From Oscillospiraceae bacterium (GTDB taxonomy: Bacteria > Bacillota_A > Clostridia > Oscillospirales > Ruminococcaceae): a DNA stretch of 7,250 nucleotides. Where the stretch lies: positions 1-7,250 of the forward strand of contig CAAFWX010000352.1 in the NCBI GenBank assembly GCA_900766795.1, read 5' to 3'. Below are positions 1 to 5,454 of the stretch, in pieces. Numbering within the stretch: position 1 is the stretch's first letter; the number at the start of each line of letters is the position of its first letter. The position numbers and the translations under genes are program-made. The notes under the pieces are model-generated. The model was not told where the DNA came from. It saw only the letters and a program-made list of their open reading frames with translations, and searched no databases.

Positions 1-867
1 AAGGCAGTTGGGGGTATCTACTATGTAGATGCCCTCAGCGGCATATATTCGGGAGAAACGGTGCGGTGCTCCGCGCGCGGTATATTCCGTCTTGAGGGAA
101 TATCACCCTGTGCGGGGGACAATGTCCGCGTGGCTATCGAGGATAACACCGAGCCGGTAATAGAGGATATTTACGAGCGGAGGAACTATCTTGTTCGTCC
201 GCCGCTTGCGAATCTCGATTTGGTGATTTTCGTGAACTCCTGCGTGGAGCCGTCACCGAACAGGTTCATCATGGATAAGCTGGTTGCCATTTTTGACAGC
301 AAGGGAATCGAGCCGGTGATTGTGTTCACCAAGACCGACCTTGCGGGCGCGGGGGAGCTTCCCGAGCTTTACCGCAGCATAGGGATAACCGTTGTCACCG
401 CCGACAACACAACCGGCGAGGGCGCAGAGCAGGTGCGCTTGCTGATAAACGGCAAGACCGCTGCCTTTATCGGAAACAGCGGCGTGGGCAAATCCAGCCT
501 TTTGAATGTGCTGTTTCCCGAGCTTGCGCTTGACACGGCGAACATCTCGAAAAAGCTCGGCAGAGGTCGGCACACTACGCGGCAGGTTGAGATGTACAAG
601 CTTCTCGGCGGATACATTGCCGATACGCCGGGCTTCTCCACAGTTGACACCGAGCGATACTGCCGTATTCCCAAGGGTGAGCTTGACGGAGCGTTCCGCG
701 AGTTTGGCGAATATGTCGGTAAGTGCAGGTTTGCGGACTGCGCCCATGTCAAGGAAAAGGGCTGCGCTGTGCGTGAAGCAGTTGACGCGGGAAAGATAGC
801 GCACTCGAGATACGACAGCTATCTTCGGATGTATGAGGAAGCCTGCAAGATAAACGAGTGGGAATAG
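1..867 (+). CDS. rsgA: Ribosome small-subunit-dependent GTPase RsgA (5' partial)
   Basis: Circularly permuted GTPase that acts in late 30S ribosomal subunit maturation. The reading frame is open from base 1, and the first residues (KAVGGIYYVD, then RCSARGIFRLEGISPCAGD) match the family's N-terminal OB-fold, so the true start lies upstream and the GTG at 61 is internal. Numbering from the first codon here (288 residues visible), the G motifs come in the permuted order: G4 TKTD at 110-113, G1 P-loop GNSGVGKSS at 158-166, G3 DTPG at 208-211. The C-terminal zinc site has the family spacing C-x4-C-x-H-x5-C (C242, C247, H249, C255). Only a few N-terminal residues should be missing. The stop is TAG at 865-867. 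A terminator-like hairpin follows and then thiN. In many Firmicutes rpe lies between these two genes; it does not here. The identification is very secure. Confidence 0.97.
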   Translation, partial: KAVGGIYYVDALSGIYSGETVRCSARGIFRLEGISPCAGDNVRVAIEDNTEPVIEDIYERRNYLVRPPLANLDLVIFVNSCVEPSPNRFIMDKLVAIFDSKGIEPVIVFTKTDLAGAGELPELYRSIGITVVTADNTTGEGAEQVRLLINGKTAAFIGNSGVGKSSLLNVLFPELALDTANISKKLGRGRHTTRQVEMYKLLGGYIADTPGFSTVDTERYCRIPKGELDGAFREFGEYVGKCRFADCAHVKEKGCAVREAVDAGKIAHSRYDSYLRMYEEACKINEWE

Positions 868-876
868 TTTTTTGAG

Positions 877-916
877 TGGCAGCCCCGATTTTTTTCGGCG
901 GCTGTCAGTGTTTTTT
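877..916 (+). terminator. Terminator-like hairpin after rsgA
   Basis: TGGCAGCC (877-884) pairs with GGCTGTCA (900-907) with one G-T pair. CCG/CGG adds inner pairs around a bulged C, with a T-rich loop. Three bases later a run of six T occurs at 911-916. This is the shape of an intrinsic terminator, though the gap before the T-run is slightly long. It lies only 23 nt before the thiN start, so it may end the upstream transcript, or act as a partial terminator that lets some readthrough reach thiN. Confidence 0.6.
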
Positions 917-939
917 GCTCACAGAAGGGTGGCGGAAAA

Positions 940-1551
940 ATGCCGATATGTTCGATAGTCTGCGGCGCGCCCTGTTCGGGGATTGAGCCGAGCGCGCTTA
1001 AAGGTCTTGTGATTGCCGCCGACAGAGGGCTTGACGTGCTTCTTTCAGCGGGAATGAAGCCCGATATAGCCGTGGGGGATTTTGACAGCGCGGAGTGCGC
1101 GGTGCCCGAGGGAATTGAGTGCGTGCGCGCCTGCCCGATAAAGGACTTCACCGACGCGCAGCTTGCCGCAGATATCGCGGTCGCCCGAGGGTATGATGAG
1201 CTGGTGTTCCATGCGGCGCTCGGCGGGCGGCTTGACCACACGATTGCTAATATACAGATGATTTACGGGCTGATGGAGCGCGGGGTGAAAAGCGTGCTTC
1301 TGGGCGACGGCGAGAAAGCGTATATGCTGAGAGGAACAGCACGGATTCCTCGTTTTGAGGGCTACCTTTCTGTGTTTGCCGTCGGTGGGCAGGCAGTTGT
1401 CAGCGAGTCGGGCACGAAATACACCATTGAGCGCTGTGCGATTTCAGAAACCTTTCCGCTGGGCGTCAGCAATGAGATAACTGCGGAGAAAGCGGTTGTA
1501 ACGGTGCACAGCGGGACGGCGCTTGTCATTGAGCACGCAGGGAAAGGCTGA
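940..1551 (+). CDS. thiN: Thiamine pyrophosphokinase
   Basis: Transfers diphosphate from ATP to thiamine to give thiamine diphosphate (TPP), the last step in making the cofactor; cytosolic. The 203-residue product is close to the usual family length of about 210. Motifs in order: AADRG at 26-30, PDIAVGDFDS at 41-50 (Asp-rich nucleotide/metal site), KDFTDAQLA at 68-76, GGRLDH at 95-100 followed by TIANIQ, and in the C-terminal beta domain GVSNE at 175-179 with SGTALVIEH near the end. The ATG at 940 is preceded by an AGGGTGG-type ribosome binding site at about 925-931. The family often follows rsgA-rpe in Firmicutes. No promoter is evident in the short gap from rsgA, so it is probably read by transcription passing the hairpin at 877-916, or from an unrecognised promoter. 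I see no TPP riboswitch consensus upstream. Confidence 0.95.
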   Translation: MPICSIVCGAPCSGIEPSALKGLVIAADRGLDVLLSAGMKPDIAVGDFDSAECAVPEGIECVRACPIKDFTDAQLAADIAVARGYDELVFHAALGGRLDHTIANIQMIYGLMERGVKSVLLGDGEKAYMLRGTARIPRFEGYLSVFAVGGQAVVSESGTKYTIERCAISETFPLGVSNEITAEKAVVTVHSGTALVIEHAGKG

Positions 1552-1559
1552 ATTTTTTT

Positions 1560-1734
1560 CAGGCTGTCGAGAAATCGTCAGATGCTAGGAACCCGAACAA
1601 CGACTAGGCTTTGTGCCTGTCGTTGTTCGGCGCAGCATGGAGGCTGCGGGGTCATCGCCAAAAGGCGGCATGGACGCCGCCAACAATGCGATGACGAAGT
1701 GACATAACGCACATGGCGGTTTATCGACAGCCTG
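1560..1734. repeat. Structured palindromic element with terminal inverted repeats (MITE/REP-like)
   Basis: The non-coding gap after thiN begins with a 15-nt arm, CAGGCTGTCGAGAAA (1560-1574), that is the inverted copy of TTTATCGACAGCCTG (1720-1734) with one mismatch. Three hairpins lie between the arms. H1 (1593-1630): 12-bp stem built on CGAACAACGAC/GTCGTTGTTCG, one bulged T, then AGGC/GCCT around a TTTGT loop. H2 (1631-1648): CGCAGC/GCTGCG with an ATGGAG loop. H3 (1651-1695): outer stem GTCATCGC/GCGATGAC and inner stem GGCGGC/GCCGCC with an ATGGAC loop. A competing pairing, TCGTCA (1575-1580) with TGACGA (1692-1697), would replace part of H3. The whole would fold as a closed multibranch structure. 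No obvious target-site duplication is seen. I read it as a dispersed non-autonomous repeat; a structured RNA is the alternative. Only one copy is visible in this window. Confidence 0.7.
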
Positions 1735-1735
1735 T

Positions 1736-1770
1736 CGCGGGGGAAATCTCTTCTCCCGCGTTTATTTTTT
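1736..1770 (+). terminator. Intrinsic terminator downstream of thiN and the repeat element
   Basis: CGCGGG (1736-1741) pairs with CCCGCG (1755-1760), extended by G-T and G-C pairs, around a 9-nt loop. A T-rich tract, TTTATTTTTT (1761-1770), follows at once. This is a convincing rho-independent terminator. It probably ends the rsgA/thiN transcript, which would then carry the structured element in its 3' untranslated region, and it insulates the promoter that follows. Confidence 0.85.
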
Positions 1771-1783
1771 GTTGAAAAACTAC

Positions 1784-1812
1784 TTGTGCAAAACACAAAA
1801 ATGTGATATACT
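1784..1812 (+). promoter_or_regulatory. Vegetative (sigma-A type) promoter for the Asp23-nusB-dxs operon
   Basis: The -35 is TTGTGC (1784-1789) and the -10 is TATACT (1807-1812), with exactly 17 bp between. A TG at 1804-1805, one base before the -10, gives an extended -10 (TGATATACT). Transcription would start near 1819, leaving a leader of about 30 nt before the start codon at 1850. A 5-bp inverted repeat, TTGTG-5 nt-CACAA (1784-1798), overlaps the -35 and could be a small operator or chance. It is the only clear promoter seen for the genes downstream. Confidence 0.75.
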
Positions 1813-1835
1813 AGAATGGAATAATTATATATACT

Positions 1836-1843
1836 AGGGAGGG
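1836..1843 (+). promoter_or_regulatory. Strong ribosome binding site fixing a TTG start
   Basis: AGGGAGGG lies 6 nt before the TTG at 1850. No ATG or GTG in the frame gives the full conserved N-terminus, so this site supports a TTG start for the Asp23-family gene. Confidence 0.75.
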
Positions 1844-1849
1844 TATACT

Positions 1850-2194
1850 TTGGATAAAAAAAATCATACCGTCGGCAGCCTTAAGGTTTCCACCGACGTG
1901 ATTCTGAAAATTGCCGAAACTGCCGCTGCCGAAATCGAGGGAGTTGCCTGCGATGGAAACAGACTGGCGACTGCGGGAGGAATTGCAACCTTACGCGGCG
2001 CGATCAGCGCGAAGATTTCGGGCGGCTCTGCTTCGATTTTCGTGCGGCTCGTTGTGAATGACGGCTGCAATGCCGTAACGGTTTCGGAGAACGTTCAGCG
2101 CAGCATAAAGAGCGCGGTTCAGAACATGACAGGGTTTACTGTCACAAAGGTTGACGTCGAGATTGTCGGTGTTCGCTTTAAGACAGAGAAATAA
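1850..2194 (+). CDS. Asp23/Gls24 family envelope stress response protein (YqhY-like)
   Basis: A 114-residue member of the Asp23/Gls24 (DUF322) family. The hallmarks are an N-terminal G-x-LKVSTDVILKIAETAAAEIEGV block (residues 9-32), a central beta region with SIFVRLVVNDG (62-72), and a C-terminal NVQRSIKSAVQNMTGF-x3-KVDVEIVGVRF block (81-110), where family members have the V.saVe.MTGl.V..VnV.V.gV signature. No signal peptide or membrane segment is seen. Translation starts at TTG with a strong ribosome binding site. It is the first gene after the promoter at 1784-1812 and sits directly upstream of nusB, as yqhY does in Bacillus subtilis, where yqhY is linked to the acetyl-CoA carboxylase genes. 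Here no accB/accC precedes it. Its molecular role is not well defined; paralogues such as YloU occur near the rsgA-thiN cluster, so paralogue assignment rests on position. Confidence 0.9.
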   Translation: MDKKNHTVGSLKVSTDVILKIAETAAAEIEGVACDGNRLATAGGIATLRGAISAKISGGSASIFVRLVVNDGCNAVTVSENVQRSIKSAVQNMTGFTVTKVDVEIVGVRFKTEK

Positions 2195-2215
2195 ATCACA
2201 TTCGGAGGCAATAAA

Positions 2216-2635
2216 ATGGAAGAAAAAAAGCTAACAAGACCCGAGGTGCGCGAGGGCGCATTCCTCATTCTTTATCAGACAGATTTCGGTACAACTCCCG
2301 AGGAGATTGACGAGCTTAATCCCGAGGCTTTTGATATCGCAAAGAACGAGGAAACCGACGAGATAGTGCGCGGAGTTATTGAGCACGATAAGGAACTGTG
2401 CGAGGTTGTTGCGAAATATTCCCGCACAAGAGCCGTGTCGAGAATCGCAAAGGTGAACATGGTCATTCTGAAAATCGCTATCTACGAGATGAAGTATTGC
2501 CCGAGAGTGCCCCATGCTGCCGCAATCAACGAGGCAGTGGAGCTTGCGAAGAAGTATTCCATGAAGAACGACAGCGGATTTATTAACGGAATCCTCAATT
2601 CCTATATGGGTGAACTGAATGCCGATAAACAATAA
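2216..2635 (+). CDS. nusB: Transcription antitermination factor NusB
   Basis: NusB is an all-helical RNA-binding protein that, with NusE (S10), binds boxA on nascent rRNA and supports antitermination of rRNA operons. The 139-residue length is normal. Visible family features are VREGAFLILYQTDF at 11-24, IVRGVIEHDKEL at 50-61, SRIAKVNMVILKIAIYEM at 75-92 (family: R-x3-V-D-R-x-I-L-R-x-A-x-Y-E), PHAAAINEAVELAKKY at 99-114, and GFINGILNSY at 121-130. The usual Asp-Arg in the V-D-R segment is Asn-Met here, a mild departure. GGAGG (2204-2208) lies 7 nt before the ATG. The 3' end overlaps xseA by 17 bp, which suggests translational coupling. Confidence 0.95.
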   Translation: MEEKKLTRPEVREGAFLILYQTDFGTTPEEIDELNPEAFDIAKNEETDEIVRGVIEHDKELCEVVAKYSRTRAVSRIAKVNMVILKIAIYEMKYCPRVPHAAAINEAVELAKKYSMKNDSGFINGILNSYMGELNADKQ

Positions 2636-3848
2636 TCCCGTAAGGACAGCGGCTGCCCAGTCTCCTGTTGTGAGCGTTACGCAGGTGAACACTGTGATTG
2701 AAATGCTCATAAAAGGCGACAAGCGGCTTGCAAAGGTCGCTGTGCGCGGCGAGATAAGCAACTTTTCCCGCCATACCAAAACCGGGCATCTATATTTTAC
2801 ACTGAAAGACGCAAACACCCAACTTAGGGCGGTGATGTTTGAAAGCAGCGCGTCCGAGCTGGAGTTTTCTCCGCAGGACGGAGATAAGGTTGTCTGCCGC
2901 GGCGCGATTACCGTCTATCCTGCGGGCGGTGTTTATCAGATTCGGTGCTACGCCATGGAGAAGGACGGCGAGGGTGAGCAGGCACGCGCGCTTGAAGAGC
3001 TGCGCAGGCGGCTTGAAGCGGAGGGGCTGTTTTCGCAGCGCCGTCCGCTGCCCGCCAGACCGAAGCGGATTGCGGTTGTTACGTCCCCTGACGCGGCGGC
3101 ATTGCAGGATATCATAAACATTGTCGGCAGGCGGTGGCCTGTGGCTTCGCTTGTGGTTGTGCCTGTGCTGGTGCAGGGCGTGAACGCTGCCGCGAGCATT
3201 GCCGAGGGAATAAACACCGCGCAGCACAGCGGCGCCGATGTAATCATCGTCGGCAGGGGCGGCGGTTCGTCCGAGGACCTGTCCGCGTTCAGCTCAGAGC
3301 AGGTTGTACGCGCTGTTTATGCCAGCCGAATCCCCACCATAAGTGCTGTCGGACACGAAACCGACAGGTCGCTGTGCGACTTTACCGCTGACAGATATGC
3401 GCCCACTCCCTCTGCCGCAGCAGAGCTTGCCGTGCCCGACAAAAACGACCTGAAAGCACAGCTTGACGCAACGCTTGATTTTGCCGCGCTTTGCACCAAG
3501 CGTGCTCTTGCTTCTAAGGAGCGCGAGCTTTCTTCCCGCGCGGAGATAATCCGTGCGCTGTCGCCCCAGAACAGGATAAAGAGCCGCGAGCAGAGCCTAA
3601 ACGCGTTGAGTGAGGGAATAGCGCTTCGTATGCACACAAAGCTGGAAAGAGCGGAGCGCAGCCTTGCCCGAAACGCGGAGGTTATCTCGGCGCTTAATCC
3701 CTTGGGTGTGCTTGCAAGGGGCTTTTCCGTGACATACTGCGGGGGCAGGATTGTGTCCGACTCGTCGCAGCTTAAAAAGGGGAGCGAGGTGGAGGTCAAG
3801 CTTGCAAACGGAAGCTTTTCCGCGAATATTATTGATATAAAGGAATGA
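2619..3848 (+). CDS. xseA: Exodeoxyribonuclease VII large subunit
   Basis: Catalytic and DNA-binding subunit of exonuclease VII, which degrades single-stranded DNA from both ends to short oligonucleotides. The product is 409 residues, in the family range. An N-terminal OB-fold covers about 18-115, including VAVRGEISNFSRHTKTGHLYFTL's conserved GEISNF (44-49) and GHLYFTLKD (56-64). The catalytic domain has RIAVVTSPDAAALQDI (150-165), VQGVNAA (185-191), GRGGGSSEDLSAF (212-224) and ISAVGHETDRSLCDF (241-255), then the DRYAPTPSAAAEL stretch. A long helical region from about 275 to 360 is followed by NPLGVLARGFSVTY, matching the family's P-L-x2-L-x-RGYS motif. The ATG at 2619 has GGGTGA (2608-2613) upstream. 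It begins inside nusB and overlaps xseB by 4 bp. A start near codon 17 would also fit the core domain but lacks a better ribosome site. Confidence 0.96.
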   Translation: MPINNNPVRTAAAQSPVVSVTQVNTVIEMLIKGDKRLAKVAVRGEISNFSRHTKTGHLYFTLKDANTQLRAVMFESSASELEFSPQDGDKVVCRGAITVYPAGGVYQIRCYAMEKDGEGEQARALEELRRRLEAEGLFSQRRPLPARPKRIAVVTSPDAAALQDIINIVGRRWPVASLVVVPVLVQGVNAAASIAEGINTAQHSGADVIIVGRGGGSSEDLSAFSSEQVVRAVYASRIPTISAVGHETDRSLCDFTADRYAPTPSAAAELAVPDKNDLKAQLDATLDFAALCTKRALASKERELSSRAEIIRALSPQNRIKSREQSLNALSEGIALRMHTKLERAERSLARNAEVISALNPLGVLARGFSVTYCGGRIVSDSSQLKKGSEVEVKLANGSFSANIIDIKE

Positions 3849-4030
3849 GGAAAATGGATTTTGAACAGGCGATGAAGCGCTTGGCAGAGATATCCGACCG
3901 AATGAGCGGTGCGGAGCTGCCTTTAGAGGAATCTATGAAGCTGTATGCCGAGGCTGCGGAACTGGTGAAGTCCTGCAAGGAGTATATCGACGCTGCGAAG
4001 CTTAAGATTGAGAAGCTGGAGCAGGGCTGA
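3845..4030 (+). CDS. xseB: Exodeoxyribonuclease VII small subunit
   Basis: Small helical subunit that assembles on the coiled coil of XseA to form exonuclease VII. The product is 61 residues, or 58 if translation starts at the second ATG. Family signature: MDFEQAMKRLAEISDRM (4-20), ELPLEESMKLYAEAAEL (24-40), and a closing AKLKIEKLEQG. The ATG at 3845 overlaps the xseA stop as ATGA, which favours translational coupling. The ATG at 3854 aligns with the usual family start (M-x-FEEAL), with GAGG at 3847-3850 a rather close 3 nt upstream, so either start is possible. The pairing with xseA in the same operon confirms the identity. Confidence 0.94.
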   Translation: MRKMDFEQAMKRLAEISDRMSGAELPLEESMKLYAEAAELVKSCKEYIDAAKLKIEKLEQG

Positions 4031-4034
4031 TATC

Positions 4035-4928
4035 ATGATGGACGAAGTAAAGGAACGTCTTGCGGAATACGCGCAGATGACCGAAAAGCAGCTTGACAGG
4101 CTTCTACCCGAAACCGAATGCCTGCAAAAAAACGTAATCAAAGCGGCAAGATACAGCCTTTCGGCAGGCGGAAAACGTATTCGCTCCGCGCTTGTTATGG
4201 AGTTCTGCCGCGTCTGCGGCGGTGACGAAACGGCGGCGCTGCCGGTTGCGTGCGCGATTGAGATGATGCACACGTTTTCGCTGATACACGACGACCTGCC
4301 CTGCATGGATAACGACGACCTGCGGCGCGGGAAGCCGAGCTGTCATGTTGCTTTCGGAGAAGCAACCGCGCTGCTTGCGGGCGACGCGCTTGCGATTCTT
4401 CCTGCGCAGGTTATCGCAAATGCCGCGCTCTCGGGAAAGCTTTCCGCAAATGCTGCGCTGAAGATTATCGACCTGCTGGGCGGGCTTTCGGGAATATACG
4501 GCATGATAGGCGGTCAGACTGTTGACCTCGAAAACGAGGGAAAGACTCCCGATACTCATGTGATTCTTGAGATGTACCGTATGAAAACGGGTGCGCTGCT
4601 GGAGTTTTGCTGCCGCGCGGGCTGTATTGCTGCGGGCGCTGACAGCGTGAAGCAGATGAACGCGGCGCTGTACGGACAGCGGCTTGGGCTTGCGTTTCAG
4701 ATTATTGATGATATCCTCGATGTGACTGCGGACGAGAAGCTTCTCGGAAAGCCTGTCGGAAGCGACAGGGACAGCGGGAAGTACACCTACGTCACGGCTG
4801 TGGGTATCGAGCAGGCGCGGAAAAAAGCGGATGAGCTTACGGCAAAGGCGAAGGAGTGCCTTGGCGAATTTGAGGACAATGGCTTTCTTCTGGGGCTGAC
4901 GGAAATGCTGCTCAATCGCAGATATTGA
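4035..4928 (+). CDS. ispA: Polyprenyl synthetase, likely farnesyl (or geranylgeranyl) diphosphate synthase
   Basis: Condenses isopentenyl diphosphate with allylic diphosphates to give a short-chain product, normally C15 FPP in this operon position. The product is 297 residues from the ATG at 4035 (an ATG at 4038 is equally possible); AGGG (4023-4026) is 8 nt upstream. A TTG further upstream in the frame (4008) lies inside xseB with no ribosome site and is rejected. Key motifs are GGKRIR at 45-50, the first Asp-rich motif DDLPCMD at 86-92 (with the 2-residue insertion of bacterial FPP synthases and plant GGPP synthases) followed by RRGKPSCH, MKTGAL at 183-188, GGQTVDLE at 159-166, and the second Asp-rich motif DDILD at 225-229. 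The residues before the first motif (HTFSLIH) resemble both FPP and GGPP synthases, so chain length is not certain. The xseB stop is only 4 nt upstream. Confidence 0.94.
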   Translation: MMDEVKERLAEYAQMTEKQLDRLLPETECLQKNVIKAARYSLSAGGKRIRSALVMEFCRVCGGDETAALPVACAIEMMHTFSLIHDDLPCMDNDDLRRGKPSCHVAFGEATALLAGDALAILPAQVIANAALSGKLSANAALKIIDLLGGLSGIYGMIGGQTVDLENEGKTPDTHVILEMYRMKTGALLEFCCRAGCIAAGADSVKQMNAALYGQRLGLAFQIIDDILDVTADEKLLGKPVGSDRDSGKYTYVTAVGIEQARKKADELTAKAKECLGEFEDNGFLLGLTEMLLNRRY

Positions 4929-4934
4929 TTTATC

Positions 4935-4943
4935 GGAGGTTGA
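4935..4943 (+). promoter_or_regulatory. Ribosome binding site supporting a TTG start for the PAP2-like gene
   Basis: GGAGGTTGA, a near-complete match to the anti-Shine-Dalgarno complement, ends 7 nt before the TTG at 4951. The next in-frame ATG (4963) would be about 19 nt from it, too far, so TTG is preferred. Confidence 0.65.
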
Positions 4944-4950
4944 TTTTACC

Positions 4951-5439
4951 TTGAATATATTTATGGTAAATCCCATACTGACGGTTGGAGTGCTGAGCTG
5001 GGCGGCTGCGCAGATTCTGAAAACTATCCACTATGCGGTGAAATACAAGACCTTTAATCCCGAGCGTATCACGGGCGCGGGCGGAATGCCCTCGTCACAC
5101 TCGTCAATGGTAGTGTCCGTTGCGATTTACACCGCGCGAAGCGAGGGGATAACAAGTCCTTTCTTTGCTTTCGCGCTTATTCTCGCGGGAATAGTGATTT
5201 ATGACGCAATGAGCGTGCGATACAACGCAGGGCTTCACGCAAAGGAGCTTAACCGTCTAAGACGGGTTATCGACGAGATGGACGACGAAATCAGCAAGCT
5301 GAGCGGCGAGTCCGAGGAGGACATCGAGGAGATTACAGAGCGCAAGGAGTTTAAAGAATTTCTTGGGCATAAGCCAATTGAAGTGCTTGCGGGTTCGCTT
5401 CTTGGAATACTCATAGCGATGGCATTTCCCGTTGCGTGA
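4951..5439 (+). CDS. Divergent PAP2-family (DUF212/YuiD-like) membrane protein
   Basis: A 162-residue predicted integral membrane protein of the DUF212 'divergent PAP2' family. An N-terminal hydrophobic segment covers about 6-28. The family core is GGMPSSHSSMVVSVA (44-58), corresponding to the PAP2 P-S-x-H motif, then a hydrophobic helix (about 71-84) running into YDAMSVRYNAGLHAKELN (84-101), the counterpart of the family's YDA-x-GVR-x2-AG-x-QA-x2-LN. A very acidic loop (about 108-130) precedes GHKPIEVLAGSLLGIL (139-154), a final membrane helix. The Gly usual before VR is Ser here, and the second Arg of the usual VRR is Tyr. True PAP2 enzymes are lipid phosphate phosphatases; activity of DUF212 proteins is not established to my knowledge. 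Its place between ispA and dxs suggests, as inference only, a role with isoprenoid or lipid phosphates. TTG start with GGAGG upstream. Confidence 0.9.
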   Translation: MNIFMVNPILTVGVLSWAAAQILKTIHYAVKYKTFNPERITGAGGMPSSHSSMVVSVAIYTARSEGITSPFFAFALILAGIVIYDAMSVRYNAGLHAKELNRLRRVIDEMDDEISKLSGESEEDIEEITERKEFKEFLGHKPIEVLAGSLLGILIAMAFPVA

Positions 5440-5454
5440 CGGTCGGAGGAATAA

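Noticed and set aside
253..804. 183-codon minus-strand frame opposite rsgA
   Set aside because: Antisense to a conserved GTPase; no domain and no supporting signals.
1560..1734. Considered as a CRISPR array or integron attC site
   Set aside because: There are no regularly spaced direct repeats, and the ends lack the attC core-site consensus (RYYYAAC/GTTRRRY).
1560..1770. Considered as a known RNA class (6S, tmRNA, TPP riboswitch, T-box)
   Set aside because: No long single bulged hairpin as in 6S, no tRNA-like ends as in tmRNA, no TPP consensus, and no T-box sequence. The fold matches none I recognise.
1772..1777. TTGAAA as an alternative -35 box
   Set aside because: At 17 bp downstream the sequence is A-rich with no -10 match, whereas TTGTGC at 1784 has a perfect 17-bp spacing to TATACT.
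1578..1796. 72-codon minus-strand frame across the structured element
   Set aside because: It spans the palindromes and the terminator, is Arg/Ser/Cys-rich, and looks like translated repeat DNA rather than a protein.
4008..4034. Upstream TTG start for ispA inside xseB
   Set aside because: No ribosome binding site, and the added residues are not family-like; the ATG pair at 4035/4038 fits the family start.
4104..4976. 290-codon minus-strand frame opposite ispA
   Set aside because: Shadow of ispA: Arg-rich, low-complexity composition, no family motifs, and no promoter or ribosome site seen.
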